Both the position numbers and the translations under genes were made by a program. The notes beneath the pieces were generated by a model that saw only the letters and a list, made by a program, of their open reading frames with translations, did not search any database and was not told where the DNA came from. A DNA stretch of 14,455 nucleotides from positions 1 through 14,455 of the forward strand of contig CAZVYG010000106.1 in NCBI GenBank assembly GCA_964631605.1, in the 5' to 3' direction. Of the stretch, positions 1 to 5,744 are shown one piece after another (position 1 is the stretch's first letter; each line of letters starts with the position of its first letter). This DNA is from JARKQH01 sp964631605. GTDB lineage: Bacteria > Verrucomicrobiota > Verrucomicrobiia > Limisphaerales > UBA8199.

Positions 1-123
1 ATCTGGCCCTCCCGAGAGAAACACCAAGAGCCTCCCCCACCTTGCGGAATCGCTGAACATTTTGCAGCAGGCTTGCCAAGGGCAGGCCAACACGGGTAAA
101 AATGCGTTTGTTGTATCGGCAGG

Positions 124-141
124 CTGCTCTGCGCAGAGCAG
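124..141. repeat. Perfect 18-bp palindrome
   Basis: CTGCTCTGC is followed directly by its exact reverse complement GCAGAGCAG, with no spacer. With zero loop it suits a dimeric protein-binding site or a cruciform better than an RNA hairpin, although an RNA form could open a 4-nt loop. No T tract follows, so it does not look like an intrinsic terminator. Confidence 0.6.
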
Positions 142-174
142 GGCGGCACCGTTCTTTCACAAATTAGAATTTGC

Positions 175-198
175 GTAGCGTTGGCCGCTACACAACGC
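175..198. repeat. Two overlapping, mutually exclusive short hairpins
   Basis: GTAGCG (175-180) pairs with CGCTAC (186-191) around a 5-nt loop. GCGTTG (178-183) can instead pair with CAACGC (193-198) around a 9-nt loop. The two stems share bases 178-180 and cannot form together. No T tract follows. This could be a small intergenic repeat element or part of a structured leader. Confidence 0.45.
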
Positions 199-210
199 CA
201 CAGGAAAAAA

Positions 211-321
211 GCCGACCAAAGTTTTTCTTTTCCAAGAAGCGCATAGCAAGTGGACGAAGGCCAAGGCGCGCCCCGAAAGGGCGCCGCCCTGTGCTTTCCA
301 CTTGCGGGCGCCTTGGTCGGC
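211..321 (+). other. Long-range inverted arms, possible structured 5' leader
   Basis: Several exact complementary arms lie in this stretch. GCCGACCAA (211-219) matches TTGGTCGGC (313-321). GCAAGTGGA (246-254) matches TCCACTTGC (297-305). A six-pair stem closes a CGAAA loop in the centre (about 269-285). These three nest. A fourth pairing, CCAAGGCGC (261-269) with GCGCCTTGG (308-316), conflicts with the outer and middle stems, giving two alternative folds. The element lies 85 nt upstream of the secreted-protein start at 406. A cis-acting leader RNA or a degenerate inverted-repeat element would both fit. No known riboswitch class is recognised. Confidence 0.4.
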
Positions 322-393
322 TGCCTACCTGGTGGGAGCACGGGTGTGCGCCCCCTCAGGTTTTCTTGGCATGACAAGCGGCCAAACATAAAA

Positions 394-399
394 GAAAGG
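394..399 (+). promoter_or_regulatory. Ribosome binding site fixing the start at 406
   Basis: GAAAGG lies 6 nt before the ATG at 406. It is one of the few convincing Shine-Dalgarno-like sites in the window. It supports the ATG at 406 over the in-frame ATG at 250, because only the 406 start puts a signal peptide at the N-terminus. Confidence 0.55.
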
Positions 400-405
400 C
401 ATCTC

Positions 406-2712
406 ATGAGAACATCCTTCACACCGAAGACGTTTCTCGTCACCATCGCAATGGTCATCGGCCTTCTCTCGCAGACCGAAAAAACTCACGCTGCAACCTA
501 CTGGTTGCAGTCGCAGGAAATATCGCCGCCCTATCCGTTTGACCCGTATGGAGGGGCACTGAAGATCGAGGTTCTCGACGAGAAAGCTGGGCAGTTTCTC
601 GTCTTGGACGCGCCGGAAGACTACGCGGCGTTACAGGCGCTCCATGCGGTGGAAAAGGAGTTGTACGAGAAAGAGAATGGAGGGGGCGCCCGAAATGGAC
701 CAGAGGATGAGGGCGGCGAAGCCTACGCGTATGGGCCGGAAGATTTGTGGCTGGAAATCGTGTCCAAGGTTGGCGACACCGCGAACCTCGTGATTCACAC
801 GCCGGACCCCGAAGGCATTTACGACCTGTTCATGACGACGAATCTCAGCCCCAATGTGCCGGGGCTGAACCTCACGAACTGGGTTTGGCTGCTGCGGACT
901 GAGCCGGGCGAAACAAATCTGGTGGTCACAAATCTCTGGGCAGACGAAGCGTATTTCCGGCTGGGCACGATGCTCGACAGCGACAGCGACGGGTTGACGG
1001 ACGCTTACGAAAACCTCGTTGCGCACACCAGTTCCAGCCTGCCGGACTCGGACGGCGATGGTCTTTCCGACGGTCTCGAATTTCAGTTGGGCTTCAATCC
1101 GCTGGACGCCTACTCGCAGGACTCCTCGCACACGTTCAAGGATGGCGAGTGGTATCTTACCGCGAAAACGGGACAGTCCGGCACGCGCGCCCAAGTCAGC
1201 TTGGAGGACAGTTATTACGATCCATTCGATGACATCACATATTTGCTCTTCGCGGTTTCAGGCATCGCCGAATCCGACCAACACCGCATCTACATCCGGA
1301 CTCCTTCGATTGATTCGGCGGACACAAATCTGGTTTGGCAGGATATGTTCTTCAACTTCTATGTTGTGGATCATGGTTTCGTTACAAATACGAGCACGCG
1401 TTGGTATGAAACGGCATGGTGGGGCGATGCAGCCGATGCAACATTTGCAGCACTCGACGGCATGGATCGGGATTTTGATGGACTTCAGGACGGCTACGAG
1501 ATTCTTGCTACACAGACAGCGGCGGGCGCACCGAGTTCAGACGGCAGCGGAATTCCGGATGGCGATGCCGAGCCGAGCGCAGACGGAATTTCCAACTTGA
1601 GGAAATGGCAATACGGTCTGAACCCGTGGGTCCCGGTAAGCACGCAAGACACGGTCGGAGACGGCATCCCCGACTGGTTCAGGGTTTATATCACGATCTG
1701 GTTCGGAACCGGAGCGACAGGGGCGTGGGCGGATGCCGATGGCGACAGCGTGCCGAACATCGTTGAGTTCGACATTGGCAGCGACCCGACCATCCGCGAT
1801 TTTGGCGGATACTTTCCGCCTCCGCCAAATCCGACGGCTGAATTTGTCACAGTCCATTTGAGCGCGGTGCCGTACAGTGCCAGTCAGGGGCCAAGTGGAA
1901 ATCCATATTTCCCCACGGTGGCACTCTTGACCGGTCCTCTCGGAATCACGGCAGGGATGGTGGTGACGCCGACAAATTTCGAGGGAGCTGGGGTGGCCGA
2001 TGTGGACCTCTACATCATGCCAATCCAAACTTTTTACTACAACGTCTGGCCGTTCACCGAGGATGGCACGCCCACTCAAGGCGAACTACAGCGACCGGAT
2101 CCCGATGACTTGTTCGGCTATCGGGAAATGATGTCGTTGGCGACAGATTTTGCCGACAACTTGTGGGGTGAAATCGAGGAGCCAGTGCTTCAGGCCCTAA
2201 GGCATCGAACATACGAGTACGCAAGCGCCACGGCAAAGATGCGGGTGGCCTACGCCTGTCGCCAGATTCAATGGCTTGAATATCACCGGTCGAATGTTGG
2301 CGACCAGCCCGGGCTGAGGATGCGCCTCCAGAAGCAAACAAGCATCGTTCACACTGAAATTACCAAGACAACCGCGATTGACGCCAAATACATCGCCAAA
2401 TATCCCGCTGACGGTCTCCGATACGTCGGCAAGGTAATCAAGGGGGTTCAGTGGCTGTCATTTGCCATGAACTTGCCCGGGGAGATGGAGGATTTCCGAG
2501 AGCGGATTCTCGATTATCTCAGTGACGTTTGGAATCAGCGCGATCTGGCGGCACCGGCGCTGTTGTCGCTCAAGATTCAGGAGTTTCTCAGTTCCATCCC
2601 CGGGATGCCGGGAGGGTTGATCAGTACCACAACGCCCATCTTCGACCCGTGTCCGCTCGGTTTTTACGAGGGCGGAAGCGGAAGCTGGCAGGATTGTTTG
2701 TGGCCATACTGA
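406..2712 (+). CDS. Secreted protein with DxDxDG calcium-loop repeats, function unknown
   Basis: A 768-residue exported protein. Residues 1-30 form a signal peptide: basic MRTSFTPK, hydrophobic core 9-22, and an Ala-Ala site near 29-30. Residues 135-188 resemble the surface-protein segment seen in Verrucomicrobia before calcium repeats (YDLF, TNLS, NWVWLLRTEPGETNL). Acidic loops of the thrombospondin type 3 or EF-hand-like kind follow at about 191-199 (DSDSDGLTD), 214-222 (DSDGDGLSD), 354-362 (DRDFDGLQD), 378-385, 417-423 and 443-451. They should bind calcium. Residues 570-730 are predicted mostly helical and match nothing I recognise; the tail (731-768) is Gly/Pro-rich with Cys749 and Cys764. 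No catalytic motif or anchoring sequence is visible. An in-frame ATG at 250 would add 52 residues before the signal peptide and is rejected. A small membrane-protein gene follows 56 nt downstream. Surface adhesin, enzyme or toxin are all possible. Confidence 0.8.
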   Translation: MRTSFTPKTFLVTIAMVIGLLSQTEKTHAATYWLQSQEISPPYPFDPYGGALKIEVLDEKAGQFLVLDAPEDYAALQALHAVEKELYEKENGGGARNGPEDEGGEAYAYGPEDLWLEIVSKVGDTANLVIHTPDPEGIYDLFMTTNLSPNVPGLNLTNWVWLLRTEPGETNLVVTNLWADEAYFRLGTMLDSDSDGLTDAYENLVAHTSSSLPDSDGDGLSDGLEFQLGFNPLDAYSQDSSHTFKDGEWYLTAKTGQSGTRAQVSLEDSYYDPFDDITYLLFAVSGIAESDQHRIYIRTPSIDSADTNLVWQDMFFNFYVVDHGFVTNTSTRWYETAWWGDAADATFAALDGMDRDFDGLQDGYEILATQTAAGAPSSDGSGIPDGDAEPSADGISNLRKWQYGLNPWVPVSTQDTVGDGIPDWFRVYITIWFGTGATGAWADADGDSVPNIVEFDIGSDPTIRDFGGYFPPPPNPTAEFVTVHLSAVPYSASQGPSGNPYFPTVALLTGPLGITAGMVVTPTNFEGAGVADVDLYIMPIQTFYYNVWPFTEDGTPTQGELQRPDPDDLFGYREMMSLATDFADNLWGEIEEPVLQALRHRTYEYASATAKMRVAYACRQIQWLEYHRSNVGDQPGLRMRLQKQTSIVHTEITKTTAIDAKYIAKYPADGLRYVGKVIKGVQWLSFAMNLPGEMEDFRERILDYLSDVWNQRDLAAPALLSLKIQEFLSSIPGMPGGLISTTTPIFDPCPLGFYEGGSGSWQDCLWPY

Positions 2713-2725
2713 AATCGGCGAATTG

Positions 2726-2753
2726 TGGCGGGGACGGCACGCCGTCCCCGCCA
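2726..2753. repeat. Perfect 13-bp inverted repeat with 2-nt spacer, REP-like
   Basis: TGGCGGGGACGGC (2726-2738), spacer AC, then the exact reverse complement GCCGTCCCCGCCA (2741-2753). It fills half of the gap between the secreted-protein stop and the next start. No T tract follows, so a classical Rho-independent terminator is unlikely, though the stem would be very stable and could protect or block an mRNA. A dispersed palindromic repeat (REP-like) is the more likely reading. Confidence 0.65.
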
Positions 2754-2768
2754 TTGTGCGTGCTTGTT

Positions 2769-3131
2769 ATGGACGAAGAGAAAAATCCGCTTGAGCGCAT
2801 AAAGAGGCGGCTCCTGTGGAGCTTGGTCAATCTGCTCTGGCTGCTTCCGCTTGTCTACGGGATCAAATGTCTTGTCACCTTGAACGGGCGTTGCATGGGG
2901 CCGGGACGCATCGGTTACAAAACCAAACTGGGCAAGTTGCATTCCGTGGAAGGGGAAGCTGCCGTGTGGGCAGGGTTGGGCTACATTGCTATTGCTGTGT
3001 TTGTTTATCTGTACGTTTACAAGAAGGCCGATGCGGATGCGAGTTGGGGCTGGCAGTTGGTTCGCATTCCCGGCTGCTGTGCCAGCTTGCTGGCTTTCGC
3101 CTGGTTCTGGTACAAGGCCCTACATGTATGA
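2769..3131 (+). CDS. Small three-helix inner-membrane protein, unknown function
   Basis: A 120-residue protein with a charged N-terminus (MDEEKNPLERIKRR) followed by three likely membrane helices at about 15-36, 64-84 and 97-116. A polar, Gly/Lys-rich loop (about 39-62) contains Cys42, and Cys residues recur near 103-104. No family is recognised. The frame extends upstream into the preceding gene, but that extension would translate the palindrome at 2726-2753. The ATG at 2769, or a GTG at 2760, is therefore preferred. No clear Shine-Dalgarno site is seen. It lies 56 nt after the secreted-protein gene and 29 nt before the pseudopilin, so co-transcription is likely. A helper, anchor or immunity-type partner of the upstream secreted protein is conceivable but unsupported. 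Confidence 0.6.
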   Translation: MDEEKNPLERIKRRLLWSLVNLLWLLPLVYGIKCLVTLNGRCMGPGRIGYKTKLGKLHSVEGEAAVWAGLGYIAIAVFVYLYVYKKADADASWGWQLVRIPGCCASLLAFAWFWYKALHV

Positions 3132-3160
3132 AACACTGACCGACGAGAATTGACTAAGAC

Positions 3161-4045
3161 ATGAGCCCCGCCACCCATTCAGCGCGAATTGCCCGACCTC
3201 GCCTCCGCAGCGAGAGGTTACGGCTGCGGACTGGTGGCGAGCAATCGTGGCGAACAAAGGCGTTCACCCTCATCGAATTGCTTGTTGTCATCGCAGTGAT
3301 TGGGCTCCTGGCGGCATTGCTTTTGCCCGCGCTCAATCAGGCGAAAGAAAGGGGGAAACGGACTGTCTGCCAGAATAACCTCCGCCAGCTTGGAATGGCG
3401 TTGACCTTGTACGCCGACGAACATAATCAGTATCCCACCTGTTTCCGCCGGATTCCGGCGGGGCGGGGCGCTGCCAATCCCAAGGGTTCCGAGGTCAGTT
3501 TGTGGAATGCGCTTATTCTGCCTTACCTCGGAAATAATTCGGACGTATTCAATTGTCCTTCGTTCCCGCCATTTTTTCGTTGGACGACTGATCCTTCGAC
3601 GCTGGGCTATATGTATCCCACCAACATCGAGGGCAATCGGCCGTTTTGTTATGCTATCAACGCGAACGGGGTTGCGGTGGTCAATTGGGGCTTGGTCAAA
3701 ACGACTCCGCTGGATGCAGATACCGTCAGCCGCAAGCCCAATGAGATTCGCAATCCGGCGGACATGATTGCCGTTGGTGACGATACCATTGGCACGACAA
3801 ATAGCGCATCCCATTCTTGGGTGAAGTTAAATGGCTGGGGCGTGTTTACGCCGGGAATATTCAGTGGCGGTTTCCCGAGTCGTGCGGGAGCCATTGGCAC
3901 AGTCCACAACCAGGGCGGGAACATGGTCTTTCTGGACGGCCATGTGGAATGGAATCGTTGGTGGCAGTGGATCGAATTCAGCGATGCCGCGGCCCGTCGC
4001 TGGAATTATGACAATGAGCCGCACCCAGAAATGTGGGGGAGATAA
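3161..4045 (+). CDS. Type II secretion pseudopilin, H-X9-DG type
   Basis: A 294-residue prepilin-like protein. The class III signal motif is KAFTLIELLVVIAVIGLLAA. Cleavage is expected between Ala34 and Phe35, leaving Glu at position +5 of the mature protein (Glu39), which the family needs for assembly. One hydrophobic helix (about 35-57) follows, then the LPALNQAKERGKR segment typical of Verrucomicrobia/Planctomycetes pseudopilins. Near the C-terminus His249, nine residues, then Asp259-Gly260 match the H-X9-DG processing-associated motif exactly (in GNMVFLDGHVEW). Cys70, Cys94, Cys132 and Cys163 could form disulfides. The leader of 34 residues is long and Arg-rich, and Ala rather than the usual Gly precedes the cleavage site. 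No closer in-frame ATG, GTG or TTG exists. These genomes usually carry many such paralogues, so the substrate of this one is unknown; the neighbouring secreted protein is a candidate partner. Confidence 0.9.
   Translation: MSPATHSARIARPRLRSERLRLRTGGEQSWRTKAFTLIELLVVIAVIGLLAALLLPALNQAKERGKRTVCQNNLRQLGMALTLYADEHNQYPTCFRRIPAGRGAANPKGSEVSLWNALILPYLGNNSDVFNCPSFPPFFRWTTDPSTLGYMYPTNIEGNRPFCYAINANGVAVVNWGLVKTTPLDADTVSRKPNEIRNPADMIAVGDDTIGTTNSASHSWVKLNGWGVFTPGIFSGGFPSRAGAIGTVHNQGGNMVFLDGHVEWNRWWQWIEFSDAAARRWNYDNEPHPEMWGR
3204..3230 (+). other. 8-bp hairpin inside the pseudopilin leader
   Basis: TCCGCAGC (3204-3211) pairs exactly with GCTGCGGA (3223-3230) around an 11-nt loop. It lies within the Arg-rich leader encoded just before the prepilin motif. 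It may be chance in coding DNA, or an mRNA structure affecting early translation. Confidence 0.3.
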
Positions 4046-4059
4046 CACGCCCATTCACA

Positions 4060-4275
4060 ATGACCCCTGAAATGCGATTTTACCTCCTGCTCCCCAAGGC
4101 GTTTGGTTTTATTTTTGCGGTCATGCTCCTGCTCACGTTTTTGTGCGCCATGTATCGGCGGGAGGCGGTAAACGAGGGCAAGACCTTGTTCCGTAATGCC
4201 TTGCTTCCCTTGGTGGCTCTGGGACAAAGGGCCAATCCGCCGCAGCGAGGGCCTCCAAAGAGCCCCGACGGCTGA
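4060..4275 (+). CDS. Possible small single-helix membrane protein
   Basis: A 71-residue open frame starting 14 nt after the pseudopilin stop. The N-terminal half has a convincing membrane helix (about 7-30, including FGFIFAVMLLLTFLCAMY) followed by basic residues (YRRE), which would put the tail in the cytoplasm. The last 20 residues are Pro/Gly/Arg-rich and look less like protein. The DNA there can form a hairpin (GGG-C-CTC at 4249-4255 with GAGCCC at 4260-4265) that might serve the convergent gene ends. No family is recognised and there is no strong ribosome binding site, so this may be an accessory of the pseudopilin cassette or a spurious frame. Confidence 0.4.
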   Translation: MTPEMRFYLLLPKAFGFIFAVMLLLTFLCAMYRREAVNEGKTLFRNALLPLVALGQRANPPQRGPPKSPDG

Positions 4276-4306
4276 TCTCCGCAGGCCGGGTTCGGCAGAC
4301 ACCGCC

Positions 4307-5731
4307 CTAACACACGCGCCGAACCTCGAGGTTGAGCAGGGCGCCGAGCTTTTCGATCTTGTCCGCCAGGTGGCCCACGCCGATGGCGCAATGGTGCGCG
4401 GGGCCCGCTTTGGACCAGAGGTTCATGAAGGCGCGAGCCCCGACGGCGAACCGATAGCGGCTGTTGGTGTTCCCAATCTGCAGCACCGGCCCGGGCACCG
4501 ACTCGCCCTCGGCGGTGAGCAGGAAGAGCTTGCCGCCGGCCGCCTGCACCACCGAAAGCAGCGTCACCGGCCCATGTTTGACGGTCATCTGGATGGAAAG
4601 CCCCTTGCCCGGTTTGCCGTGATAAACCGGCAGCGGCACCAGCCCGACCCGCCCCTCGGCAATGGCAAAGTGCGCCGGGCCGTCGTGGCCAAGAAACACC
4701 ACGTCGTCCACGAAATCGGCGAGATAAAACTCGGAGAACGAGCCGCCCGCGCCGAAGAGGTCCATGATCTTCATCGCCTGCATGTTCTTGATCTCGCACT
4801 CGCCCGCCACCGGGACGTGATGGCCGGTCAGCAGGGTGTTCCCGGCGATGACCGAGGTCGCAATGTCGCGGTGCGGGCTGCCGTCCGCCCCCTCGTAGTA
4901 GTAGGCGATCGAACCGAGATGGTGTTTGGCCACCAGCGCATCCAGCGCGCAGGAGGTTCGCGCCGCGCGCCGGATTTCGGCCGGATCGCACTCTTTGGAC
5001 ACCTCGAATTCCCGCTCGAACTGGCGCATCTTGGCGCTGATGGCGGCGGGCTTGACCTGCTCGCGCAATTCATTGAGCTCGCACATCTCGAGCAGCTCGA
5101 AATGGTTGCCGAACGCGGCCGCCTGCTGCGTCATGTCGCTGTACACGTCCAGCATCCCGCAGTAGTAATGCCCGATCACCCCCGCCCGGTTGGCCCGCAT
5201 CCCGGCGGCCACGCGCGCCGCGGCCACCCAGTCGCGGATTTCCTTCCAGGCCGCCTCGTCCTGCAAATGGCCCGTGACAAGGTGATAGGCCACACCCGCG
5301 CGGTTGAAAACGCACGCAATTTCAGGGGCGGAGCAGGCCTGGCAGTGCTCGAGCCAGATTCCGGTCATCAGCCCGCGGTCCCCCAGCGCGTTGAACTTCT
5401 CGTAATCCAGTTGCGGAACCGGTTGAAGGTTCAGCACGACCACCGGCACCCGCGTGTGCTGAACCACCGGCAGCACGGTCGAGGACAGCGCGTAGGTCGA
5501 AATATAGAGAAAGATCAAGTCCACTTCCTCGCGCCGGAACAGCGAGGCGGCTTCGCGCGCTTTCACCGGGTTGTCCACCATCCCGGCGTCCACCAGCTCG
5601 ACGCCGCAGGCGCGAATCTCCCTGGCAATCTGTTTCTGGTAACCGGTCAGGCGTTTCAGCAGGCCATCGAACTGGGGCCAATAGGTGTCCAGCCCGATCC
5701 CGAATAATCCGATTTTGATTTTCATACTCAT
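4307..5731 (-). CDS. L-fucose/L-arabinose isomerase family protein
   Basis: A 474-residue cytoplasmic aldose-ketose isomerase of the AraA/FucI fold. The N-terminus KIGLFGIGLDTYWPQF and the segment VTGHLQDEAAWKEIRDW (152-168) resemble L-arabinose isomerase. Candidate metal and catalytic residues are Glu311 or Glu313 (GECE), Glu334 (SFSEFY), His349 (LGHDGP) and His446/His447 (GPAHH). Their spacing is close to the Glu-Glu-His-His set of E. coli AraA (306, 333, 350, 450). Length is near the AraA norm of about 500. The sequence belongs to a divergent subgroup, so the substrate (L-arabinose, L-fucose, L-rhamnose or another sugar) cannot be set from sequence alone. The ATG at 5731 is used; an ATG two codons later is equally possible. 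It starts 13 nt after the stop of the rhamnosidase-like gene, so the two form an operon and the enzyme may process the sugar released there. Confidence 0.85.
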   Translation of the reverse strand: MSMKIKIGLFGIGLDTYWPQFDGLLKRLTGYQKQIAREIRACGVELVDAGMVDNPVKAREAASLFRREEVDLIFLYISTYALSSTVLPVVQHTRVPVVVLNLQPVPQLDYEKFNALGDRGLMTGIWLEHCQACSAPEIACVFNRAGVAYHLVTGHLQDEAAWKEIRDWVAAARVAAGMRANRAGVIGHYYCGMLDVYSDMTQQAAAFGNHFELLEMCELNELREQVKPAAISAKMRQFEREFEVSKECDPAEIRRAARTSCALDALVAKHHLGSIAYYYEGADGSPHRDIATSVIAGNTLLTGHHVPVAGECEIKNMQAMKIMDLFGAGGSFSEFYLADFVDDVVFLGHDGPAHFAIAEGRVGLVPLPVYHGKPGKGLSIQMTVKHGPVTLLSVVQAAGGKLFLLTAEGESVPGPVLQIGNTNSRYRFAVGARAFMNLWSKAGPAHHCAIGVGHLADKIEKLGALLNLEVRRVC

Positions 5732-5744
5732 AAGCAGGCAGCGG

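Larger units (their letters stand above)
1..405. other. Gene-free leader region with several inverted repeats
   Basis: No gene is recognisable here. An open frame runs from the window edge to a TAG at 176-178 on the + strand, and other short frames exist on both strands. None shows a familiar domain, and the + frame reads straight through a perfect palindrome, which argues against coding. The stretch is notable for inverted repeats (124-141, 175-198, 211-321, listed separately). It ends in the ribosome binding site of the secreted-protein gene at 406. It may be the tail of an upstream transcript, a structured 5' leader, or a group of intergenic repeat elements. No sigma-70-type promoter pair stands out. 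Confidence 0.5.

Noticed and set aside
250..405. N-terminal extension of the secreted protein to the ATG at 250
   Set aside because: It would bury the signal peptide behind 52 residues translated from inverted-repeat DNA, and the ATG at 406 has its own ribosome binding site.
1..405. CRISPR array or tRNA gene in the leader region
   Set aside because: No direct repeats at regular spacing and no cloverleaf or T-loop consensus could be found.
2726..2753. Rho-independent terminator
   Set aside because: The stem is perfect but is followed by ATTGTGCG, not a T run, and the next gene begins 15 bases later.
2529..2768. Upstream extension of the small membrane protein
   Set aside because: It overlaps the 3' end of the secreted-protein gene and translates a palindrome; the ATG at 2769 gives a sensible membrane protein.
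4196..5707. Long + strand open frame of 503 codons opposite the isomerase gene
   Set aside because: It is the antisense shadow of a well-recognised isomerase. Its translation is rich in His, Arg, Gly and Ala with no motifs, as expected from GC-rich third positions.
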